Shown here: positions 24,032-31,911 of the stretch, one piece after another
Numbering within the stretch: position 1 is the first letter of the stretch
Layout: every line of letters starts with the position of its first letter
DNA from: Streptomyces sp. NBC_01428
GTDB taxonomy: Bacteria; Actinomycetota; Actinomycetes; Streptomycetales; Streptomycetaceae
Reading direction: 5' to 3'
Assembly (NCBI RefSeq): GCF_036231965.1
Contig: NZ_CP109499.1
Location: 8,804,001 to 8,868,000 of the forward strand
DNA length: 64,000 bases
Translations under genes and position numbers: made by a program
Notes under the pieces: model-generated
Seen by the model: only the letters and a program-made list of their open reading frames with translations
What the model was told of the DNA's origin: nothing
Databases searched by the model: none

Positions 24032-25945
24032 GTGCGGGCGGAATCCGGGAGAGACGACGAGAGCGGGAACCTCCGTGCCGCGTTGCGTGTCGCCGACGTA
24101 CTGGACGCGGCACGCGTGATGGCCGGCTCGCCTCCGCGGACCCCTGAACAGGGCTTTGTGACAGATCTGTTGGCGGATTCGAGACCAGGGCCCCAGGCAT
24201 GGCTGCGCGCGTGGCACGACGTGCAGGATGCGGAACGGGCTCGCGTCACACGGTCGGGGCTCGGCTGGATTCTCACGTCCCTGGCATCCGGGCGTTGTCC
24301 GTCGCTGCGCATTGTGGAGGTCGGCTGCGAGCGGCTCCGCATGACACGTGTCTCCTATGACGACGATCGCTCCGGGCTGGATATCCGGCACCTCGCCGAA
24401 GCGGATTGGCTCGATGCCTTATCAGCCGGAGAAGGACTTCCTCCTGCACGGCTCCTCCGCCTCTTCCTTCTCGCCGGGGGAACCGCCGCAGCAGACACGG
24501 GACTTCCCACCATGGACGACCGGGCGGCCTCTGCGCACGGCAGGGCGAACCCCGGACCCGGCGCCGAGTCCGTTGACGTCGTCGCTTCACTGGGAAGCCG
24601 CCTGTGCGCCTTCGCCCGCCGGTCTCCACCTTCGGCCGGGCCTCTCGTGCTCGTCGTACGAGCCGCCGGCTGGCCACTCGTCGAGCAGGCTGCCGAGGTG
24701 CTGCGGGCCGCCGAGGAGTCGGTACTGCGTGTGCGCTTGCCCGTCCACTGGCCCGAGACACCGGACGACCTCTTCGCGGGGCTGCCGCTGCGGCACTCCG
24801 TCTGGCTCGCGGGCGCCCACGTCGACGGCGCCTCCGGCACGGTCGGGCTGGTGCGACGCATGCTGTTCCCGGCGGGCAGCAGGCCGAGCGATCCCACGGA
24901 CAACGACGGCGGCCCCGAAGCCAGGGTGTCCGTGGCGGCCCCACCGGGCGGCGCCACCGCCGGCCAGAGCGTCGCCGCGGTCGTCTCGGCCGGACCCGAG
25001 GACCCACCGTCGCACTGGAAGTCCCTCCGGGCCGACCGCCTCGAACTGCCGCCGGGCGCACGGGCCGTCCTCCGCTACCGGCTCACCGCACCGGACCGGG
25101 TGGAGCTCCGGTACGACGGTCGCCACGAGCCCGAGACGTCGCCATGGGCAGCACTCGCGCTCCACACTCCGCGCAGGCTGTCCCGGCCCCGCCCCGTCGA
25201 CCTGGTGCTCGCCGTCGAGATCGCGGGGCCCCAGGCCGACGGAGGTGTGGCCGTGGAGGAGCGGCTCCAGGAAGCGGCGGCCGTCGTCGCGGCCGTACGG
25301 GACGCCGTGGGGGACGAGGACACACTCCGGATCGGACTGATCGGGTACCGCGACCACGCTCCCCTCGACCGGCCCCACCACAGCGATCCCCTCGTCCACC
25401 GGGTGGCCCTGTCGGATCCGCAGGCCGCCGAACAGGCACTCGGCGGCTGGCACCGAAGCGCGCTGCGGCACGACTTCGCCACCGGCCTCGAACACGTACC
25501 GCACGAACTGTCCTACTGGCGCGACGCGTGGCGCCCGGAGAGTCACCGGGTCCTCCTCGTCGTAGGCTCCCGGCCTCCGCATCCACGGAACCGGCCACCG
25601 CGAGTGCTCCGGCGCGGCGCGGCGGTACGCATCTGCCCGGACCGGCTGGAGTGGGAGGCCGCGCTGCGGTCGGTGCGGCACTACGACGGCGTCGCCTGTG
25701 TCGCGGTCGTCGACGAGCCGACGTGGATGGACCGGCTGGCGGGCGAGCCGCATCTCGCGCAGTGGGCGGACCGCGCCTGGGACCTGTTCGGCGCCGAGGG
25801 GCGTTTCGCGGCGGGGCACGATCCCCGTTCCATCGCCTCCGCCGTCGCGGCACCCGCCCTCGGCCTGCCCGAGGACGGCACACCGATCCGGTTGGTCGTG
25901 TCCGACGGAGCAGGGGGCGACTGGCTGCCGGCGGCGGCCGGCTGA
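24032..25945 (+). CDS. Degenerate vWA-domain protein, first gene of the conflict-type cluster
   Basis: A 637-residue soluble protein. GTG 24032 is chosen because a G-run (24021-24026) sits 5 bases upstream; GTG 24005 is an alternative. An alpha-helical N-terminal region (1-130) has no clear family. Around residues 388-560 there is a von Willebrand A-like fold: PVDLVLAVEIAG, LRIGLIGYRDHAPLD, and VLLVVGSRPPHP. The MIDAS D-x-S-x-S is lost (AVEIAG), so metal binding is unlikely, while the G-Y-R-D-H strand is kept. Codon 130 (24419-24421) is TTA, making translation dependent on bldA tRNA. It is 92 bp before the GTPase gene and probably cotranscribed; it may be the platform or sensor of the complex. 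Confidence 0.72.
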   Translation: MRAESGRDDESGNLRAALRVADVLDAARVMAGSPPRTPEQGFVTDLLADSRPGPQAWLRAWHDVQDAERARVTRSGLGWILTSLASGRCPSLRIVEVGCERLRMTRVSYDDDRSGLDIRHLAEADWLDALSAGEGLPPARLLRLFLLAGGTAAADTGLPTMDDRAASAHGRANPGPGAESVDVVASLGSRLCAFARRSPPSAGPLVLVVRAAGWPLVEQAAEVLRAAEESVLRVRLPVHWPETPDDLFAGLPLRHSVWLAGAHVDGASGTVGLVRRMLFPAGSRPSDPTDNDGGPEARVSVAAPPGGATAGQSVAAVVSAGPEDPPSHWKSLRADRLELPPGARAVLRYRLTAPDRVELRYDGRHEPETSPWAALALHTPRRLSRPRPVDLVLAVEIAGPQADGGVAVEERLQEAAAVVAAVRDAVGDEDTLRIGLIGYRDHAPLDRPHHSDPLVHRVALSDPQAAEQALGGWHRSALRHDFATGLEHVPHELSYWRDAWRPESHRVLLVVGSRPPHPRNRPPRVLRRGAAVRICPDRLEWEAALRSVRHYDGVACVAVVDEPTWMDRLAGEPHLAQWADRAWDLFGAEGRFAAGHDPRSIASAVAAPALGLPEDGTPIRLVVSDGAGGDWLPAAAG

Positions 25946-26037
25946 CGACTCCACGACGTAGGCGCGCACCGGGGGGTGCGCGGCACAGCAACCGCGCGGC
26001 GGGACCGTACCGCCGCCGACACCTGGGGGAGACCACC

Positions 26038-27447
26038 ATGGTCATGAAGGACGAGCGCGCCGAGGGCAACGGCGACGACGGGCCGGAGCGGAAGAGACGC
26101 GACAGGGCGGGTGAGGGACCGTTCGCCGTCTTCGACCCCTCCACCCTGGTGGGTGGCCGGGCCGCACTGCCACCGGCACCCGTACAGGCGCCGGTCGGCG
26201 CCCCCCGGAGCGCCCCCGGCTCCGCGCCGGTGAACGGGGGCTCTCCTGCCCCGCCCGTACCCGCGCCCACCTCGCCGTACGACGACAAGGCCAGGGCTCC
26301 GGGCCCGCCCACCACCGACCCCGGGCACAGGGCCGAGGCCCCGCCGCCCGTCTTCATGGAGAAGGTGGAGGAGGCCTCCCCGAGCGAGAAGCGGGCCAAG
26401 TCCGGCGGGAAGACGGCCTCGGAGAAGGCCTCCCGGAAAGAGGCCGCCCAGCAGGGTGCGGAGGACGCCTCCGCACCCGAATCGACGATCACCCTCTGGG
26501 GCGGCATGGGAAGCGGCAAATCGACGCTCCTCGCCGCGCTGTCCCGAGCCGTACAGGACCCCATGTACGGAGAGTGGAACATGTGGCCGGAGGACCACGC
26601 CTCCCAGAAGTTCCTGAGCGACCTGGCACACACCCTCTACCGCGACCGGACCTTCCCGCCCGCCACACTGACCGAGCAGCGGCCGGTGCGCTTCACGCTG
26701 GCCGGAAACCTCGGCGGAACACGGTTCGCGCGCGGCGGTGGCAAGCGCTGGCGGCGCGGTGCCGATCGCCGCGACCTGACGGAGTTCAAGGTGACGCTCC
26801 GGGACCTGCCGGGCGAGGCGTTCGACCTTCGGTCGCAGACCGGTGCGGCACTGGGGGGCAAGCTCATCAAGGACCTGGGGACGGCCCGGGCCATGGTGTA
26901 CGTGGTGGACCCCGTCCGCGAGTGGCAGGTCAACGGCGACGAGGGACCCGTGGCCGACGACGCCCGCCAGAACGCGGACTTCTTCACCGACGTCCTCGGG
27001 GGAGTGGCCACCGAGATCAACATGCGCGGCGAACGCCACGGCAACAAGCTGCCGCACAGCATCGCCGTCTGCCTGGCCAAGTTCGACGACGACCGGGTGT
27101 TCCGCTTCGCCTGTGAGCAGGGCAACGTCCGCCTCAACCCCCGCACCGGACAGCCCGAAGTGATGGACGCCAAGCGCCTGTTCGACGGACTGTGCCACGC
27201 GTTCCCGCACGGCAGCCTGCGCGAGATCCAGCAACAGATCGAGCAGTACTTCGCCCCCGAGCGGGTCGGGTACTTCGTGTGCTCGGCCGTCGGGTTCTGG
27301 ATCGATCCCGAGCGCGGCTTCGACTTCGAGAACCCGTCCCTGGTGAATCCCGTGGAGGACGACGTACGGCTCGTCGCGCCGCCCCGGCCCGTGAACATCC
27401 TCGAACCCTTCCTCTTCCTGCGGGGCGTCGGCCCCCAGCAATCCTGA
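26038..27447 (+). CDS. P-loop GTPase of the conflict-type cluster
   Basis: A 469-residue protein. Residues 1-148 are a disordered Pro/Ala/Lys-rich tail. The NTPase core starts with the Walker A motif GGMGSGKST (155-163). VTLRDLPGEAFD gives a DxPG G3 motif (256-259), and VCLAKFDDD an xKxD-like G4 (347-350). AMVYVVDPVREW follows G3 as in TRAFAC GTPases. These features fit the DO-GTPase group predicted in bacterial conflict systems. RBS GGGGGAGA is upstream of ATG 26038. It is followed 43 bp later by a GAP1-like gene, a pairing characteristic of those systems. GTP-dependent switching is inferred. Confidence 0.75.
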   Translation: MVMKDERAEGNGDDGPERKRRDRAGEGPFAVFDPSTLVGGRAALPPAPVQAPVGAPRSAPGSAPVNGGSPAPPVPAPTSPYDDKARAPGPPTTDPGHRAEAPPPVFMEKVEEASPSEKRAKSGGKTASEKASRKEAAQQGAEDASAPESTITLWGGMGSGKSTLLAALSRAVQDPMYGEWNMWPEDHASQKFLSDLAHTLYRDRTFPPATLTEQRPVRFTLAGNLGGTRFARGGGKRWRRGADRRDLTEFKVTLRDLPGEAFDLRSQTGAALGGKLIKDLGTARAMVYVVDPVREWQVNGDEGPVADDARQNADFFTDVLGGVATEINMRGERHGNKLPHSIAVCLAKFDDDRVFRFACEQGNVRLNPRTGQPEVMDAKRLFDGLCHAFPHGSLREIQQQIEQYFAPERVGYFVCSAVGFWIDPERGFDFENPSLVNPVEDDVRLVAPPRPVNILEPFLFLRGVGPQQS

Positions 27448-27490
27448 CCCCCCGGCACCGCACCACCGCCACGAGAGGAGACCACACGCC

Positions 27491-30097
27491 ATGCCACCGG
27501 GACTGACCGCCCACTGGGCCCTGTGGGGCAAGGAGCCCCGGACCAACAGCGGCTACAAGGTGTTGGCGGCCTATCCGCCCGACCGGAGCGCCGACTACAA
27601 CGCCTCGATCCTCCACTGGTCGCCGGGCACGCCGGCGCGCGGCGACCAACTCCCCTGGATCACCATCGGACCCGGGCGGACTCCGGACGGGACCGACACC
27701 CTCGGCATCTACGTGCTGGACAGCACCGAAGACGTGGACCGGACGAACCGGACGATCCACCGGATCCACCACTTCGCCGTCCCCACCGACCGGATCGGAG
27801 AACTCTCCCTCGGCTGGTGCGACATGGCCAGGGCCGCGGTCGAAGCCGTCCCGTTCGTTCCCGCGTCCGGCGTCGCGCCCGTCCACCTGCCCGTCGGAGA
27901 CGGCGGCGGGCTCCTCGCCCATGTGGGCAGCGCCATCAGCGACCGGGTGACCGCGGGCAGCCACTGGCTCGCGGCAGCCGCGGCCTGCCTCCTCGACGGC
28001 CCCGTCGTGGTGACGGGCGCCCGCGACTACAAGCCCCTCGACCTGCTCCAGGTACTGGACTGCGTCGCCGCGATGCTCCCCTTCGGCGTACGCGCCTCGC
28101 TGTCCGCCGCGACCGGCAGCTCCTCGGGATCCCAGGTGCCCATGCGTCTGTACTGGGGCGTCGCCGACGAGTCGCCGGGCGTCACGGGCCTGGTCTGGGA
28201 CGGCGGCCTCCCCGACCTCGACCGGCTGTCCCCGGGCGCGCGCTCCTACTTCGACCTCCTCATCGAGGCATGGCACACCCACGGAGGCGAGACCGTCGTC
28301 GCCCATCTCGCCCGCTCCCGCGAACCCCTCGACCTGGACTCGGCGCACGTGCACGCCGACGCCCTGCACATTCTGTCCGGGCTCAACCCGGGGCTGGCTC
28401 TCGCGCAGGAGGTGCGCCACGGACGGACGGTGGACGACCAGTTGATCGACGACGCCCTGCGCCACGACGTCTTCGACGCCCAGTCCGTCGCCGTGCTCTC
28501 CGCGGCCAAACTGGCCGGGCGGTCCACCGACCTGAGCGCCATGGCCCGCCATCTCCCGCAGGCGGAGGTGTCCCAGGCGTTCTGGGAACAGCTCGTGGAC
28601 GACCTGCTCGACGGACAACTCGACAACGCCCGCGGCCGGTTCGAGTCACTGCGCGAAGCGACTCCCGACACGCGCGAGGGCCGCGATCCACTCGACCGCG
28701 CCCTGGCCTGCGTGGTCGACGAGGTACGGCGACGCGCCTCGGCGGACGCGCAGGACCCCGTCGTCGACCGGCTGCTGCCCACCATCACCGCCTTCAGCCC
28801 CGGCACGATGGCCTTCACCCAGTCGCAGCTGCTGGGCATCCCGGGCTTGGCGGGACGGCTCGTCCAGGCCGTGTGCGCGCACCAGCACGACCCGGCCCCG
28901 CAGGTCCTGGCCTGGCTGCGCTGGCTCTGCGACGAGTCGGTGCCCGACGTGCCGGGCAGCCCCGAACTCACTCCGCTGTACGACCTGTTGGCGACCGGGA
29001 ACATGACGGCCGATCTCTCGAAGAAGTGGACCGAGACCCATCCGGGGCCGGCCACACGGTTGTTGGCGGCGGCCGCAGCCTGCGGACTCGCCGACCTCCT
29101 CCTCAGGGGCGGCTTCTTCGAAGGACTCGTGGCCTGCGCGTGCCGGAGCACCCCGACCGACCCGGCCGACGCGACACCGCAGGCGCAGCTCCACCGCGCG
29201 TTGGACCGCCCGCCGTACCAGCTGCGCGCCGAGACCGCCGCACGCTGGGACATGCTGTGCTCGCTCACCGACCGGCTGCCGGAGGGCTTCTTCGCCCTCA
29301 CCCGCACACCGGAGCTGGCCGGCTCGGCCGGCGTCACCACCCGGCTCGCCGGATACGCCTCGACACTGCAGGCGGAACTCGACTCGCCCCTCGTCCGCGA
29401 ACACGCGGCCAGGGTCGTGAAAGTCCTGCTGGACGAGATCCTCTCCGTCGACCCGGAGACCGGCGAGGGCCCCGAGGGCACCGGCCGCGAACTCACCCTG
29501 CGGCTGCTGGAGGGGCCCGGCTCCCCCACTCACCTCGTGGTCGTCGACGCCGTGGCGCGGCTGACCCGGAATCCCCTGTGGAACGAGACGGAGCAGGACA
29601 CCCGCTGGCTCGACCGGATCGCCCGCCACCGACCGGAACTGGCGCCGGCCCTCTCCCTGCGCACGGTGCACCGGACCGCTCGCGCCGTCGGGAACACCGC
29701 GGAGGACCGCCGCGCACTCGCCGCCCGACTGCTCGAAGCGCACCGTGCGGGCGCCGACCCCGACGAACTCTGCGCCCCCCTGCGGTCCTGGGCGGCACGG
29801 GGCCCGGTCGGTGAACGGATCCTCGACATCCTCACGGCCTACCGCAACGCCTGGACGTCGCAGGACGGCCCGCACCGGGCGGACCAGGAGACCGGCCGAC
29901 TCGAACTGGCCCTCCGCCGAGGGCCCGATCCCGCGCTGTGGCAGGCCTACATCCGCCACGCCGTCGACTGCCTGAAGAAACGGCGGGCCGACAACGCCCG
30001 TCAGATACAGGACCTGGCCCACGAACAGAAGCAGATGGACCACGAGATCGACCGGCTGCGCGGGCTCGACGCCGGCGCCTCCCACATCCGCCCGTAA
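27491..30097 (+). CDS. GAP1-like GTPase-associated protein
   Basis: An 868-residue soluble protein. The N-terminus ALWGKEPRTNSGYKVLAAYP with RIHHFAVPTDRIGEL resembles the N-terminal type-2 domain of GTPase-associated protein 1 (GAP1), the constant partner of DO-GTPases in predicted conflict systems. The middle and C-terminal parts are long alpha-helical regions with no catalytic signature. The last 35 residues form a charged helix (QDLAHEQKQMDHEIDRLRGL) likely to be a coiled coil. RBS GAGAGGAG lies 10 bases before ATG. The family assignment is from memory and should be tested by HMM search. Confidence 0.68.
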   Translation: MPPGLTAHWALWGKEPRTNSGYKVLAAYPPDRSADYNASILHWSPGTPARGDQLPWITIGPGRTPDGTDTLGIYVLDSTEDVDRTNRTIHRIHHFAVPTDRIGELSLGWCDMARAAVEAVPFVPASGVAPVHLPVGDGGGLLAHVGSAISDRVTAGSHWLAAAAACLLDGPVVVTGARDYKPLDLLQVLDCVAAMLPFGVRASLSAATGSSSGSQVPMRLYWGVADESPGVTGLVWDGGLPDLDRLSPGARSYFDLLIEAWHTHGGETVVAHLARSREPLDLDSAHVHADALHILSGLNPGLALAQEVRHGRTVDDQLIDDALRHDVFDAQSVAVLSAAKLAGRSTDLSAMARHLPQAEVSQAFWEQLVDDLLDGQLDNARGRFESLREATPDTREGRDPLDRALACVVDEVRRRASADAQDPVVDRLLPTITAFSPGTMAFTQSQLLGIPGLAGRLVQAVCAHQHDPAPQVLAWLRWLCDESVPDVPGSPELTPLYDLLATGNMTADLSKKWTETHPGPATRLLAAAAACGLADLLLRGGFFEGLVACACRSTPTDPADATPQAQLHRALDRPPYQLRAETAARWDMLCSLTDRLPEGFFALTRTPELAGSAGVTTRLAGYASTLQAELDSPLVREHAARVVKVLLDEILSVDPETGEGPEGTGRELTLRLLEGPGSPTHLVVVDAVARLTRNPLWNETEQDTRWLDRIARHRPELAPALSLRTVHRTARAVGNTAEDRRALAARLLEAHRAGADPDELCAPLRSWAARGPVGERILDILTAYRNAWTSQDGPHRADQETGRLELALRRGPDPALWQAYIRHAVDCLKKRRADNARQIQDLAHEQKQMDHEIDRLRGLDAGASHIRP

Positions 30098-30205
30098 GCA
30101 CTCATCCCGCTCCGACGGTCTTCCTCGACCGCCGCTCCGGAGCGCCGGAGCTCGCCAGGACCCCGACTCCGAACCCGTCCACGCACGTCCTTGGGGGGAC
30201 ATCTC

Positions 30206-31801
30206 ATGCACACCATCCGGGCCTCCGCGCGCCTCGCCCTGCTGCTGACCGCGGCCGGCGCCCTCGCGGCCGCGGGCGCCGCACCGGCCGCCGCCACCGA
30301 CAAGCCCCTGCCCCGCGACGGCATCTACCGGTCGCTCAAGGTCGACGACGTCCCCGCGGCGTACGTCGTCCTCGTCGACACCTCCAGTTCCATGCAGGAC
30401 AAGGGCCCCGACGGAGAGCCGCTGTACTCCACCGTCAAGAAGCGCCTCGGCTCCTTCCTCAAGACCCTCACTCCGGCCGACGAGGTGGCCGTCGTCACCT
30501 TCGGACGAGCCACCAGCGTCGTCCACCCGATGTCCCCGGCGAACCGGACCGGCAAGCTGCTCAGCAAGGAACTCCCGCGCGCTGCCGAGGAGACGGCCAG
30601 TGACCACGGAGCCGCCCTGAACGTCGCCGCCGACCAGCTCGACCGCAGCACGGCACCCGTCGGAGCGGTCCTCATGCTCACCGACGGCGCCGTCAACGCA
30701 CCCGACAGCCCCTACGCCCGCCTCGGCACGCCCGCGTGGAAGCAGCTCAGAGCCCGGTACGACGCCCTCGGCACCAACCGCGACGTCATCGGCTACGGCC
30801 TGCCCCTGGCCGACGGCACACAGGTGTCCGAAGTCCTCGGCAGCGCCTTCGGGGCTCCGCGGATCCTGCCCGTCGACCCCGCGGCCCTGGGCGCGCAGCT
30901 CAACGACGCCAAGGAACGGGTGCGGGCGGAGAAGGCCGAGAGCGTCCTCCGCGCCGACCAGGGCGAACAGGTCGCCGTCTCCGTCCAGGGCGAGGGACTC
31001 GAACGGCACGGCAGGGGGAAGGCAACGCTGGCTGCCGGAGGCGGCACCGGAAAGCGGTCCGAGACCGTGCGCGTCACGCTGACCTCGCACGCCCGGCACG
31101 TCCCGCTGCACGTCGACCTCACGGCCGACGCGGCAGCGGGGGACGCGACGGTCCGTCTCGCCGCTCCGGCCGCGCCGGTCACGATCGGTCCCGGACGGAG
31201 TCGGACCGTCGAGGCGACGCTGACCTGGTCCCAGGACGCCGAGTTCGGCCTGCTGCCGGGCACGCGGGACTTCCGCGCCGGAGTGAGAATCCGCGCGGAG
31301 GTCTCCTCGCCGTGGACGCGAACCGTGCGCAGCTCGATCGGGTACGCCAAATTCACCACGGGCCGGCCCACCGTCACCGACGTCGACCTGGTGGGCACCG
31401 TTCCCGCTCGCACCCCCGGTTGGCTGTACCCGTTGATCCTGCTCGTCGTCCTGCTGGGCGCGGCGGCCGCCTGGCGCTCGTACAAGCGACGCAACCCGAA
31501 GCTGTCCGGGGCGCTGGTCGTGACGGATCTGCGTTCCGGCGAGCGGCAGACCATTCTGCTGGGCGGCAGGGAGGTCAGCCAGGAGACCGACGCCGGAAAC
31601 GTGCGGGCGCGGATCTCCGTGCGGGGCCGGCACGAAGGAGGCCGGCTCGTCCTCGCCCTGCAGTGCGTCCGTGAGGCACCGAGGCCCGGCGACGACCGGC
31701 TGCGCGACAGCGGCACGTGCGAGATCGGCAAGTCGACGGTGCTGTGCGGGATCGGCTTCTCCCACGAGACGCAGAGCCGGCCGGCCGTTGTCCTGCACTG
31801 A
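30206..31801 (+). CDS. Membrane-anchored vWA-domain protein
   Basis: A 531-residue exported protein. Signal peptide 1-30 (ALLLTAAGALAAAGAAPAAA). The vWA domain covers about 50-240 with an intact MIDAS: D58-x-S60-x-S62 (LVDTSSSM), and TDGA later. A beta-rich stalk follows, then one membrane helix WLYPLILLVVLLGAAAAW near 403-420 and a cytoplasmic beta-rich tail of about 105 residues. Its extracellular vWA could bind a ligand while the tail contacts the cytosolic GTPase/GAP1 or kinase. The RBS is GGGGGGAC before ATG 30206. The gap to GAP1 is 108 bp. Confidence 0.8.
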   Translation: MHTIRASARLALLLTAAGALAAAGAAPAAATDKPLPRDGIYRSLKVDDVPAAYVVLVDTSSSMQDKGPDGEPLYSTVKKRLGSFLKTLTPADEVAVVTFGRATSVVHPMSPANRTGKLLSKELPRAAEETASDHGAALNVAADQLDRSTAPVGAVLMLTDGAVNAPDSPYARLGTPAWKQLRARYDALGTNRDVIGYGLPLADGTQVSEVLGSAFGAPRILPVDPAALGAQLNDAKERVRAEKAESVLRADQGEQVAVSVQGEGLERHGRGKATLAAGGGTGKRSETVRVTLTSHARHVPLHVDLTADAAAGDATVRLAAPAAPVTIGPGRSRTVEATLTWSQDAEFGLLPGTRDFRAGVRIRAEVSSPWTRTVRSSIGYAKFTTGRPTVTDVDLVGTVPARTPGWLYPLILLVVLLGAAAAWRSYKRRNPKLSGALVVTDLRSGERQTILLGGREVSQETDAGNVRARISVRGRHEGGRLVLALQCVREAPRPGDDRLRDSGTCEIGKSTVLCGIGFSHETQSRPAVVLH

Positions 31802-31911
31802 GATCCACCCCGCGCCGGCCGAGGCACGGGCCGCGGTTCTGCCGTACCGCCGGTCGCCCGGCGGCTCGCGGCCGCGACGACGTCTCCCGCTCACCCAGGA
31901 AAGGACCCTCC

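Noticed and set aside
25681..27546. 621-residue minus-strand frame opposite the GTPase gene
   Set aside because: Shadow frame; P-loop and GTPase motifs are on the plus strand.
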